A stretch of DNA of 64,000 nt from Undaria pinnatifida (Eukaryota; Sar; Phaeophyceae; Laminariales; Alariaceae). A program made the translations under genes and the position numbers. A model generated the notes under the pieces. That model was given only the letters and a program-made list of their open reading frames with translations. It was not told the origin of the DNA and ran no database searches. Location of the stretch: the NCBI GenBank assembly GCA_012845835.1, contig JABAKD010000011.1:2016001-2080000 (forward strand). Reading direction: 5' to 3'. The first letter of the stretch is position 1. Each line of letters opens with the position of its first letter. Of this stretch, positions 13,001 to 25,300 are shown piece by piece.

Positions 13001-16000
13001 GGAGAGCCGAGCGAGGTCAGTGAAGGGGAGAGGGGGGGGGGGGGGGAGGGAGGGGGGCGTGATATTTTGTTTCTTGCCTGTTGTCATTTAACCATGCCCC
13101 TTTTGAGACGGAGCACGGTTCCTACTTCTAGAAGAGACGCCTCCAACGTGCGAGGAGGGGAAAGGAGGAGGAGGGTGTAACCATTCATTGTCGTGAATGG
13201 CCGTTGTCTCCAGATCATAGACCGTTGCATCCTTACAAAACCGGGAGGAGCACGTCGGGTTTTCGCCGACCAGGCTGAGGATTGGGGGTGCGTACGAGTA
13301 GTCATTTGCTGCTTGTCGTAATCCTTTGATCATTGACAACGCATCCCGGTCGAAACGGGAGGGCCGGGGGCGGGGGGAGGGGGCAGGGGCGGGCGCCGAG
13401 AGCGCGAGAGCGGCGTACCAGTGACGGGCTGGTTGGACGGACGATTCTTTGGGTCGCTTGTGTGTGTGTTTTGTTTTTGGGGGGAAACGCTTCGTCCTCC
13501 TGTGGTACAGCACAGCAGTGCCGTTAATTCGTTACTTCGTTCTTTCTTATTGCTAGTGTTTCGTTGTATGTTGTGTTGCTGCATGATTCAAGCCCCTTTT
13601 TGTGTGAGTATGACTCCGGGGCAGCTTGATCGATGCCGTGTATAACCGACATGACGCAGTACCCTGTTTTCTATCGTCTGACGACAGCGGTATACATGTC
13701 TTGGCGGTACGCTTCGAAGTATTTTGTGGAGCAAAGCGTCGTAACTCAACCCGTTTCGCGTGCTATTTAATAGATACGAGCTCGTTGAACCAATCGGTAC
13801 ACATGTTTTGCTCTGCGCGTTCGCTCCTCGCCCACGCTCGGATTTTTTCAGGCTCTCGGCACCAACTCACCCACCACTCCATCCATCCATTCACCCGCCA
13901 ACCCAACCACCCACCTGGCCTTGTGCTTACGCCCAAACACGATCAGGTGTATGCGACTGCGAATTCGTTTGTACCACAGCTGGAGCAGGTTGGCGTGAAG
14001 GATTCTGCTCACTGCCTCTTCACGTTCCCCAATGGCGCGGTGTTCACCCTCGAGATGACAAGATGCAGTGCGTATGGCTACGACAACCGAATTGAGGTAA
14101 GATACGTACCCTCTAGGGTAGGTTTCAAGCATGTGTTCATTAGCAGTAGGGTACACTCTGGGGGTACCAGGGTACCTACCTAGGTGCCCGGATAAACACC
14201 GCGTACCTGATATGGGGTAAGGATTCCGCGTATGAGCTGAGGACTCCGCGCACTGCCTTTTTGACCTACCCCAATGGAGGGGCGTTCACCCTCGAGATGA
14301 CGCGATGCAGTTCCTATGGCTACGATAACCGAATCGAGGTAATACGCGTGCCCTCTGGTAGAATGCAGGCATACGTCTATTAATAGTAGGGTATATGCTT
14401 TGGGGGTACCCGGGTATCTACCAGGTTAACCGGGTACTAGGTACCCGGGTTAAAAAAAACGGGTACCATGGTATGAGCTAAGGACTCCGCGCACTCCCTC
14501 CTCACCTTCCCCAATGGAGAGGCGTTCACCCTTGAGATGACGCGATGCAATGCCTATGGCTACGATAACCGAATCGAGGTAAGACACGCACCCTCGGGGG
14601 TAGATAATTCACGGGTGTGTTTAGTGGGATATATACTCTGTGAGTACGCGGGTACTACATACAGTAGATACGATCCAATTAAGCAGGTTTAAGGCCGGGG
14701 CCGCCAAACTATATACCCGACGTAATGTGTGCTTGGTAGGGCATATTCTCTGGGGCTACCGGCAAACTACCCAAATATGTCGTAAACAGCCAGGTTGGGT
14801 ACCCGGGTACGCCAGAGTATACAATACATACCCTGCTGTATACGTGTTTGGTAGGGTTGACACTCTGGGGGTACACGGACAACTACCCGAGTATGACCTA
14901 AATAGCAAGGTTGGGTACCTTGGAACGTTCCACTCTGTCCCGGAATGTAATAAACCTTTGGACATTAATACTGAAACAAAACGTTGCTTATATTTCCGGA
15001 CAAAGTGGTACCCCGGAATACCCGGGTATATAGCCATACTTAAGAATTCTTCCCTGTGGTCGTTACTGCTGTGGCCATAACAAGAAAACTCCTTTTGGGC
15101 CGAAGAGGCAATCAAAATCGACAAAAAGGGATGCACACCTAGGTGCGCATATAAGTCATGCACACCTGCCTATCTTACTCTCGCACTCGTGTGCAGGGTT
15201 GGCTTGCTGTGCGGTCTGTCAAAGGAAAACGGTGAAAAGGTGACCTCTTCAGGGCGAAAAAAATTTACACACGCTTATATCGTAAGGCTTAGTTTGGGTA
15301 AGCTATAGGTTAACCTTTTGCAAGTGGCCAAACGGACTATTAATAATACCCCACTAATTCCTCTACACTTGGCGGCCCTTATCGGTGTAAATAACCCGTG
15401 CACCTCTACCCAAAGTACTGAGTTTTGTATGTACCCACCCTGATCCCACCCCGTATGATATTCGGGCTAGGTTAGGGCTTAGGCTTCTGGTCGGGCTGGG
15501 ACCTGGTACCATGTATATCAGTACACTACTGCTACTGTAGTAGTACATTAAGTAGGGGTGCGTATATATATTATAAAAATAAAATACACTCCAGCTGCTG
15601 CTGTGAGATCGAAGATTTTGCCGAAACTCATCTTTGCAAGCTGTGTGTGATACTCCGATCGCGCGTATTACGGGTTGTGTGTCCTCATTAAGGATATAGG
15701 TCGGCGACTCCCCTTGCAACTACAGTGTAGCTACCAGGGTCAACAGGGTGATGTTAGGCAGTCTGTGCGCGGAAACTATAAAACCCGTTTCTGAGGGGGA
15801 CGAAATCTGACAGCTGTGGAACGAAATGCATCAGTTTATCAAGTGAATCCTGTAAGTCGAATATCCGGTGAGGGGATGGCGGAGTTTTGAGGGACGTGGG
15901 GGGCTGATTTTGATCAAAAGGGGGGCGGGAGGGGGGGAAAGGGGACGAGTGGGGCAGGTCTATTTGTGCGTGGAAACTTATAAATAGTTCTTGTGGGGGA

Positions 16001-16297
16001 GGGGGAGGAATGTGGCGGGGGGGGCCGGGGGCGGGGGGGGGCGGGGGCGGGGGGGGAGGGCTTTAGGTCGCATAGATGTAGGGGTTGGCTATACGCGTGG
16101 TGCTAGGTCTAGGTGATGGTGCGGGTGGTGGGTGAAGGAGGGGGCGTTGGGGACGGGGGTGGGTGGGAATTGCAGCAGCGGCATGGACGGCTCTGAAACG
16201 ATAACGAGGCGATATCCAGGGCGTGGAAGTGTTTATTACTCTGGCGGATTTCGATAGTAGGTGGAGCGTTTATGCAAGAGGAAACGAGGGGAACAAG

Positions 16298-16346
<49 letters not shown>

Positions 16347-19254
16347 AACAAATTTTGACTACAGCAGTAGTAGTGTAGCGATATACGTGAAAAACATACT
16401 TTCGAATTTCGTCCCTGTGGTCGCTACTGCTTGTGGCCGCTAAAGAAGATCAGGGCATGTCATGGGCCGACGCTGGTGGGCCGGCCCGGCCCATAAAGTT
16501 TCGCCTCTTGGGCTGTACAGACTTTCAAAATTGCACCTGCTGCTGAACCTGTCGACCAGCGGTTGTCACAGCTCTGTTGAATGTTGCGTGAAAAACGTGA
16601 GCCATGTACGTCACCACAGCTTTTGAACCCCAGCCATCATTGGTGTTTTGGTGGTTGGGATTGTGTTAAAAAAACGCCATCAATTTCAAGGCTTATCATG
16701 ACACTTTTATTTTTATTTTTAGAATTTAAATGCTGGTGGGGATTACTTTGAAGCAGCTCTGCTGGTCCTCAATTTTTCAAGAGATCTACGAAGTATGCAT
16801 TTCATGCATGTGTCAAGACTTTTGGCAACCCACCAGCGCACACCGCGCAGAGCTCACACTATGACACCACCGGTCCATCTGCAAGACGTCCTCTCTTTGT
16901 CCCTGAGATAACGAACACGCGTAAGAGCAGCAACGGTGGTGCTACTGGCGCCGCCGCCGCCGCCTCCGCTGCTGCTGCTGTTGGTGTCTCCTGCGTATGT
17001 TTCTAAAACGAAATCGGCTGTGTTGTGTTGGTGATCGTACCCCCCGCCGAGCCAGTTTGTGTGCTCCTGCCAGATGGCTGCTGATAACACTACTTACTGC
17101 TGCTCTGCCGCAACTTCTTGTTGGGCCATCGCCGGCTCCACCCCCGCCGCTGCTGCTGCTGTGTGCTGCTGCTCTCACTCTCCTGCCCGTGTTTCTAAAG
17201 TGCTCCTGGTTCGTTTTTGTGCTCAGAGATGCCGTGCGTAGATTCTTACAAAAAAGTCATGCTTTCACTATTGCTGTATTCTATATCGATACAGTATATT
17301 TATTTCTGTGGCTTGCATAAGACAGATCGCTCTGTGGATTCTGTACAGGATGGTATTTTGTATTTGTTGTTGTTGTTTTTGTTGGTTTTGTGGTAAAGAT
17401 CTCGCAAACAAAGCCAAATGGATGGCAGAATGAATCTACAGCAGTAGCCTTTTCAAGTCCGATGGGCGTTTTTTTTTTTTTTGTCGCAAACGCTCGAGTA
17501 CTTGCGCCGCAAAACGTTTTGATTCGCGTCACCGGGGCCGTCAACGCCGCTGCTGCCGCTGATGCTGCGGTACGGCTGCGGTACTGCTGTTGTTCGTTGT
17601 GCTGCTCTCTATTTATCTAAGTTAAACACTGCTGTTTTGGTGTGCTGAGCAAATTTGCTGCGTGACGCCGACCGAGGTTTTTCTTTGTTGAGATTATTCG
17701 TTTGTGACTGTGTTTTCGCACGCACATCCTTATTTCCTTCCCTACCGTCCTGTATGCCGGTATCTTCTTCCTCTTCTTTGTCTTGTTTTTTGTCCGTAAA
17801 ACAACAGTTATCTTCGTGTTTTGTCCGTGCAACAGCAGTTATCTTCTTCGTGTTGTTTTGGCCGTGCAGCAACAGGTATCTGTTCCTCGTCAGCACGTAT
17901 GGTACTCCTCTGGCAATTGCAGCCTTTCCTTTCTTCCTTTCCGATCTTCTTGCATCACATTCTCGAGAACACCTGTCGTTTGTTTTGCTTTGTTTTATTT
18001 TTTGTTTTATTTTTTGTTTTATTTTTTATTTTTTTCTCTTTTTTGTTCATGGTTTGGCTTGTTTTGCTGTGTTCTCGTACCCGGCACGCTAACACTTCGC
18101 TTGCTTTTCCTTGATGAATTGCGCCTGTTCGGTTTACACTGTTTTACAGTCGCCTGTGACCACAGAATTTGTATCTCTCTAGCTAGGATGAATCAGCACA
18201 GACTGGGTATACTGATGTCGTTGGGTAGAAATAACGGTTTAATGTGAGGACAACAACAACAACAACAACAACAACGGTAACAACAACGCGATGCTGATGC
18301 CCCCGTCGTCTATACCGCCAAAAACGATACACCGAAATCATCTTCCTGACCGAACACTCTACGCACTATTAATACCTACTTTATGCTACCCTCCTTCCTC
18401 TACATCGTGTATGGACATAATCAGCCTTGCGCCACCCCGCCTCCGAAGAAGGGCCTTGTCCAAGGTACCAGGTACCCTACTAAAACACACCAGTGGTTGG
18501 ATGAACGTTAAACCCTCGAGATTTGCGATCCCTTTTTCGGTTGAATGGTTCTTGCAGTGATGGAAGGGAAAACCCTTTCAGGACTGAAAAAGTATCCTGT
18601 GCTATTTCCAAGTCGTTTTTCCCCAAATACGTAGATGCAGTTCAGTTGTAACGGCGTTAACAGTATCATGGAGAAAATTCGAAAAAATTACAGCAGTCAT
18701 TTACTACAGGATGATTGTTATAAAAATTAAAAAATTGGAATGCACTCGAGCTGTGGGATGGTCCAATTCGTCGGAACTCATCTTAGCTAGCTGTGTGTAG
18801 CGTTGGCCGCGGCAGCCCAGATCGTTGCGATAGTAGATGTGTCCGGACTGTGTATACTCTGTTGTTGTTATTGGTGGTGGTGGTGGTGTTGTTCTTGTTG
18901 TTCTTGTTGTTCTTGTTTCTGTTGTTCTTGTTTCTGTTGTTCTTGTTGGTCTTGTTGTTCTTGTTGCTGTTGCTGGTGGTGGTGGTGATGGTGTTGTTGT
19001 TGCTGTTGCTGTTATTGTTGCTGTTGTTGCTGTTGTTGCTGTTGCTGCTGGTGTGTTGGTGTTTGTGTTGTTGGTGTTGGCGTTGTTGGTGCTGTTGGTG
19101 CTGTTGGTGCTGTTTATGTTGCTGTTCCTGTTGCTGCTGCTGTTGTTGGTGGTGGTGTTGGTGTTGGTGATGTTGATGTTGTTGGTGTTGGTGTTGGTGC
19201 TGTTGTTGCTGTTGCTGTTGCTGTCGCTGTTGTTGTTGTTGTCGTTGTTGCTGT

Positions 19255-19322
<68 letters not shown>

Positions 19323-22300
19323 TTGACTAACTCATCGCTCTAATCAAGTCGGTGGTCACAGGACAGAGACTACAAGCTACTGCAGTCTCTCTGGAGTGGA
19401 AGAATATCCCAGGAAAAAAAAATACAAACCAAAAGTGGTACACATCATACATCATATATATGATATTACAGCTGAAGCAAATCATCATAAAAAAATATGG
19501 AGCTGTGCAACTCGCGCGCAGGATGACTGTACCCTTGACGGTACTTGCAATGCACAGCGCAACCTCTCACTAGCAAGTGCACTAACTACTTGACGCTTTT
19601 TAGGTCACTATACTGGGGGTCTCCTCAGAAAAAATGAAATAATACACTTCAGCTGCGAGATCGACCAAAAAAGTTTTTTGATCAAAACTCAGCTTTGCAA
19701 GCTGCGTGTGATACTTCGATCACGCGTGTTACGGGGTGTGTACACCCTCGTGAAGGATACAGGTCGGTGACTCCCCTGCTAATGCCAGGGTCAACAGGAC
19801 TAAGACGTCAACCTTGTTCTGCGCACGGAAAACTGTATCACCCGCATTGAGGGGTCCAAAACAAGACATCTAGGGAATCAGTATGCATGAAACAATAAGT
19901 GTTATATATAGTGTTTTGGAGTGGGCTACTTGGGTCTACTGGTTTCTTTCGCAAGTTTTTGTGTACTCCCTGTATATGTGGCAGGCCAGCGGATGTCCAG
20001 CTTAGGCCTGATGCTCGGGTTGTTAGTGCTGTCGAGTCATGATGGAACATGCGGTGGACGTCGATCTCTGCTGTTCGGAAGTGATCTCTCTTCTTCTCTT
20101 GATGTAATGCAAAGGCACGTTCACACACCTGTATTGGTCGCATGAAGACCGACGAGTGAGATCTGGCGTTCTGCATTATCAGGCGTCGGGCGGTGCACAC
20201 TTGATCGTAAAGCTCTTCGAACGCCCATCCCACACACTACCAGGGAATACACAAACTAAAGCGTGGATCCAAAACGCCAGACCCCTGCACTCCTACAGAT
20301 GGAAGCTCTTACCCTAATAATACTGAGTGATTATAGTGCCTGTTTCCGATATAGTGCCTGCCCGTGAAATCACGGGGCACGACTGGAACCCGGACTGCTG
20401 CTTGGAGCTGTATGTAGTTGTGCCATTATCGATACCGTTATACCTAATATTGCCGGTGTCCGTATACTGACCCGGTCGCCCCGGTGGCATATCCGGTTTT
20501 CCCCAAGCCTGGGATAGGTCAGTTTCGTTAGTTCGAGCCCCCCCGAGTGCATACTCGTATAAATTCGTAGGGACTTTTTCTTGTGCACAAATTGACTTGC
20601 GGAAAGCGCGAGAGCGTGAGTTAGCAACACTCGATGACAAATCGACGAGCAGTGCGATTGCTGAACCCTACGCGCGATAAAAATTGAAGGCAAGAACCGG
20701 GGGGGGAGAAGGGACGACACCTGTGACCACGGCTTTTGTCCAGAAGCTGGAAAGTAGAAGTGTGAAAAAAGAAGAAAACCGCCGGTGGTGTTGTTGGCTG
20801 GCACACACCGAGTGGTAGTTTTTGCTTTGTTTTCGTTGAGTTCAATGGGGCGAGCGCGAAAGTGGCAGTAATGACACTAAGTTCTTGTTGTCTTGCTTTT
20901 TTTTTGCCTTGTTTCTCTCTTTGTTCCCTTAATTTCCCTCCCCGCCAGTCCTGTGCCGGTATCCTCTTCCTCTTCTTTGCGTTGTTTCGCCCGTTCAACA
21001 ACAGTTGTTATATGTTCCTGTTCGACACGTTTGTTGTTCTTGCAGCTTTCTTTGTGTAGCCTTTCTGATCTTCTTGCATCCCATTCTTCAGAACCCCTCC
21101 CTGTCGTTTATTTTCTTTGATTTTAGTTTGTGTTTGATTTTTTTCATGGTCTGGGTTGCTTTGTTGTGTTCTCGTTTCCTGTACGCTATGATGATAGCAT
21201 TTCACTTGCTTTACCTTGATTAATTGCGATTGCTTGGTTTTCTCTGTCTCACAGTCTATGACCACATAATTTGTATCTCTCTAGAATGAATACAATCAGC
21301 ACGAACACTGGGTGTACTGATGTCGTTTTGGTACGTAGAAAGAACGGTTTAATGCAGAGACGTGAAGACAATACACACAACAAGTATGCACTATAGGCTG
21401 ATTGATCCCCACTGACTATGTCTTGGTCGCGAAGAGGTTGGGCATATCGACCGTCAGAGTCGAGCGTATTACTGGAAATGGTATGTTATACAATTTCCTT
21501 CCACAGCTGTCAGATTGTGTCCCCTTCAAAAACGGGTTTTATAGTTTTCGTGCACAAATTGATTAACATCACCCTGTTGACCCTGGTACAAGCTACACTT
21601 TATAAATTAGTTCCAAGGGGAGTCGCCGACCTATATCCTTAATTAGGACACACACCCAGTAATTCGCGCGATCGGAGTATCACACACAGCTTGCAAAGAT
21701 GAGTTTCGACGAAATCGTCTTGAAATCTTCCATCTCACAGCTGGAGTGTATTTTGTAATAAAAGAGGAGACGCGGAATGGGGCGCGCTGGTTACGTGCAT
21801 GCATGTCGAGCCGCTCTTCAGGACGTGAAGTACGTGGTGTAGGAGTACCATTTCGTCGCTCCGTATACCGTATAGATAACGCGCACGATAACACACAACA
21901 ACAACGCATCTCAGGCTGTTTCTCGGTGCTGTAAAAAAAACGGGAAGAATGCAAAACCAAACGCCGAGCGATCGATGCGTGCGTCTGTCTGTCTATGGAC
22001 AAACGGACAGATCTCGACGACGCCTTGTCGAATCGACCGTTCTGTGCCTGCCCCCCTCTCGTGTGCAGAACATAGGCTCGGAAGCTCGTCCTAAGGTGTA
22101 GTGTGTTGCATTGCGATCGTGCGTGTTATCGTACATACGTCTGGAAAATCATCCTGGGTTGTGTGTCGGGATGTGTGTTATATACCAGCTATGTGCGACG
22201 GTAAATGTTACGTGGTGCATTGAACACGGCAACCCGGAAGAAAATGCACTTGCAGTTGCTATGGTTTAGACTACACAGCGCGGCCAGACGATGGCAGGGT

Positions 22301-25300
22301 ACTGTTATAAAGCTTAGTTTGGGTAAGGTATTGGTTAGCATTTTGGCAGGTGGTCGAACGCACTAGTACCCCACTAATACCTTAAGAAATGGCGTCGTCG
22401 ACAGACCATGGGTTTTTTGGTTCGTGGGTTCAAATCCCACCTTCCACCTTGATAATTTTTTTCAGACTTTCACCATGTCGAACTTGAAAAATACTCTCCA
22501 CGATAGCCCCAGGAAATGAAACTGCTTGGATATTGACAGGTCCGCCCGTATATCCGGCCGACCTGCTATCCCGCCGTTTCAGGGGGGGAGAGTGTTATAA
22601 GGCTTAGTTTGGGTAAGCTGTCAGTCAACCTTTTGCAAGTGATCAAACGGACTTATACCCCACTAATACATTGACAGTACCACTTGAAGAATGATCCGAT
22701 ACTATTTCCAAGTAGTTTTCCCCAACAAAGATTGGTGCGGCGGTAAAGGGGCTAAAGCTGGTACCACTTGAGAAATGATCCCACACTAATACCACCTTTT
22801 TTTTCACAAGGACAAAGGAAAAAATAGAAAAAAAAAAACTAAGGGGATCAAGCTTTTGTTGCTTCAAAAATGATCCCATAGTAATGCCAAGTATTTCCCG
22901 CCGAAATGTAGGTGCAGTGCTGAAGGGTTCATGAAATACCACTTTAAAACTGAGCCCATACTACTTCCAAGTTTTTTTTCCACAAAATAATGGGTGCAGC
23001 AGTGCTAAAGGGGTTACAAAGTCTAAGGCTTTTCCCCCCATTTGAAAATGATCGTACACTAATTCGAAGTTGTTGTTGTTGTTGTTGTTGTTCTCGTTGT
23101 TTTCACATTAAGTCGCATAATCAAGTCCGTGGTCACAGGACAGGCTCCAGTCACTCTGGAGTGGAGGAATACGCCAGGGAAAAAACACCAACAAACCAAA
23201 GGTGGTACACGCATATATCACAGCTGACGCAATTCATACCTCCACCAGAAACATATACAAAGTGAAATCGGGAGTCAGCCTACGATGTGCCAAGTCCATG
23301 CTGGTACAACAGACGTCTCACTACTCGCGTCTGAAAAACCGACTACACCGCATGGCATCCAGAAAGTACTACCACATGTATATTACACGTATCTAGTACC
23401 AAGTATTTTCCCCCAAGTGCGTGGGTACAGTGCTAGAGGGCTTATGAAACACCACTTCAACAGTGAGCCCATCGTACTAATATTAAGTAGTGTACCCGAC
23501 AAACATGGGTGTAGTTTTAGTTCTTGAGGGTTAACCACCGAAAAAGGATCCCATACCAATTCCAAGTAGTTTTGTTTCGCAACAGCTTGTATGGGTGCAG
23601 TGCTGAAGGGGTACGGCTTTAATCACTCCAAAAATGAGCTCAAACTATTTCCAAGTACAGTAGTTTTTCACCAACAACGTGGGTGGAGTTCTTACCGCAT
23701 ATGGTATGACAGTGTTAGTGTTGGTGTTAGTGTGTAACACCCCCCCCTGGGATGAAGTGCTGAGCCGGTTTCCTCCGAAACCAGCGCGGCACGAATAAGA
23801 ACGGTGGCGGCTTTGGCAGGATGCTGTCCAGATATTTCCATAGACGTGTCGCTCGGCGTTTAGACTCTGCCGATCGTCGAGAAATCGGCATACGAAACTA
23901 GTCCGGTCCAGATCCTTCCATAGACGTGTTGCTCGGCGTTTAGACTCTACCAATCGTCGAGAAATCGGCGTACGAAACTCGTCCGGTCCAGATCTTTCCA
24001 TAAACGTGTTGCTCGGCGTTTAGACTCTACAGGACGTCGAGAAATCGGCATACGAAACTAGTCCGAGGGGGTGTGCTACACAACCGTCACATACGGTAAG
24101 TTTTATTGTGTGTTCCCCTTTTACCACATCAAAAATGAGCCTATAGTGTTTGCAAGTATTTTTTTCACCAAGAACGTGGGTAGAGTTCTAACGTTAATAA
24201 CCCTTCTACTACTGTGCTTCAAAAATGATCGCGTAGTAATTTTAAGTGGTTTTTTCGAAAAATCATGGATTCAGTGCTAAAAGCGGTTACCGTTTTAGCC
24301 CCTTCAAAAATTAGCTTATACTGTTTGCAAGTTCTTTTTCACCGACAACGTGGGTGTAGTTTTTATTTCCTTCTACCACATCGAAAAGGATCCCATACTA
24401 GTTGCAAGTAGTTCTTCACGACACAACGTGGGTGCGTGGAGTTCTAAGGTTTATAATTTTATACCCTTTTTACTGTTGCAAAAATGATCCTATACTAATT
24501 CCAAGTATTTTTTTCACCGACAACGTGGATGCGGCGCTGAAACCTTTCACCACTATAGAAACGATCCCATTAGATTTCCAAGCAGTGTTCCCCTAATCAA
24601 GCGGGTGAGGTTTTGGAGTAGTTGAGGCTGGGCACGAGAAAAAAAAACGAGACGGCAGATTCCAGTAGGCCCGCCCATCAAGCGCCTGGTTTATACCAGG
24701 CAAGCGTTATGGGGAAATAAGCTCTGCGGTGTTTGTTTCGAGATAAGATAGGGAGAGGTTTATTCTGCCCCTTCGTTCTTCTGGTTTTCGCACTGTCGGA
24801 GATGTCGGAGATGAGAAGACCGCCGTTTTCAGGCGAATCATGGCCGTTGCGTTTGCGGAACGGCGGTCGTTCTCGGAGTCTGGCTTGCTGGCTTGTTGGC
24901 TTGCTGGCTTGTTGGCTTGCTGGCTTGTTGGCTTGCTGGCTTGTTGGCTTGCTGGCTTGATTAATTGTTTGGTTGTTGGCTTGTTGGTTTGTTGGCGTAC
25001 CGGGCACCGGCTTGCTAGCATGTTTGAGTGTTGATTTTTTTTGGCTTGTTTGATTGATTGTTGGCTTGTTGATTTTGTTGGCCTGCCGACGGACGGCACA
25101 TCTGCGAATCTTGGCCGTTGTACTGATGTGACGACGTCGTTCCTGGAGTCTGAATTGCCGGCTTACTGCCTTGCGTTGGCTTGCTGGCCTTGCTAGCTTG
25201 CTTCCTTGCCGTGGCTCGCTGGCTTGCTAGCTTGCTGGCTTGTTTGGCTAGCTGGCCTGGCTTGTTGGCTGGGTGGCTTGTCAGCGACGAAGCTGCTTTG

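Larger units (their letters stand above)
14097..15060 (+). repeat. Tandem exon-intron duplication and GGTACCCGGG-rich repeats
   Basis: The first half is the ~241-bp unit carrying exon 4 copies. Each unit also carries a module with TAGTAGGGTATA(T/C)(A/G)CT, CTGGGGGTACCCGGGTA and ACC(A/T)GGTTA. The module alone continues to about 15060 (for example CTCTGGGGGTACACGGACAA). Similar modules make up the array at 29270-30150. Confidence 0.65.
22677..24600 (+). repeat. R4 array: degenerate ~80-120-bp units
   Basis: About fifteen or more units in the same direction. Each has an (A/C)CACTT(C/G)AAAAATGA start, then TCCCATACTAATTCCAAGTA, a T/C run with CACC(A/G)ACAACGTGGGTG and CAGTGCTAAAGGGGTTA. Units vary in length and spacing, and other repeats are inserted among them. 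Single R4 units are scattered over the window (3.3, 5.8, 9.7, 18.6, 26.4, 26.9 and 33.0 kb). The unit does not code for protein in any steady frame. Confidence 0.75.

Noticed and set aside
12475-13091. Long Pro/Arg-rich frames on both strands
   Set aside because: Driven by C-runs in intron 2; the true exon 12935-13015 is in a different frame.
18837-19343. Open frame of 168 residues rich in Leu and Val
   Set aside because: It is the translation of the TTG/CTG microsatellite; no start context, splice link or domain.
20472-20545. Functional tRNA gene
   Set aside because: Box-A- and box-B-like motifs are present, but the acceptor and T stems do not pair and the unit continues into a dispersed SINE body.
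22400-22450. tRNA gene around GTGGGTTCAAATCCCAC
   Set aside because: The T-arm is perfect, but there is no matching 5' acceptor strand (TTCCACC lacks a GGTGGAA partner) and the anticodon arm is malformed.
22677-24600. CRISPR-like repeat array
   Set aside because: Units are ~100 bp, diverged and without regular unique spacers; the genome is eukaryotic.
24678-25099. Minus-strand frames rich in Gln/Ala/Ser/Lys, and plus-strand Leu/Cys/Trp frames
   Set aside because: By-products of the TTGCTGGC octamer array; all frames are open because the unit contains no stop.
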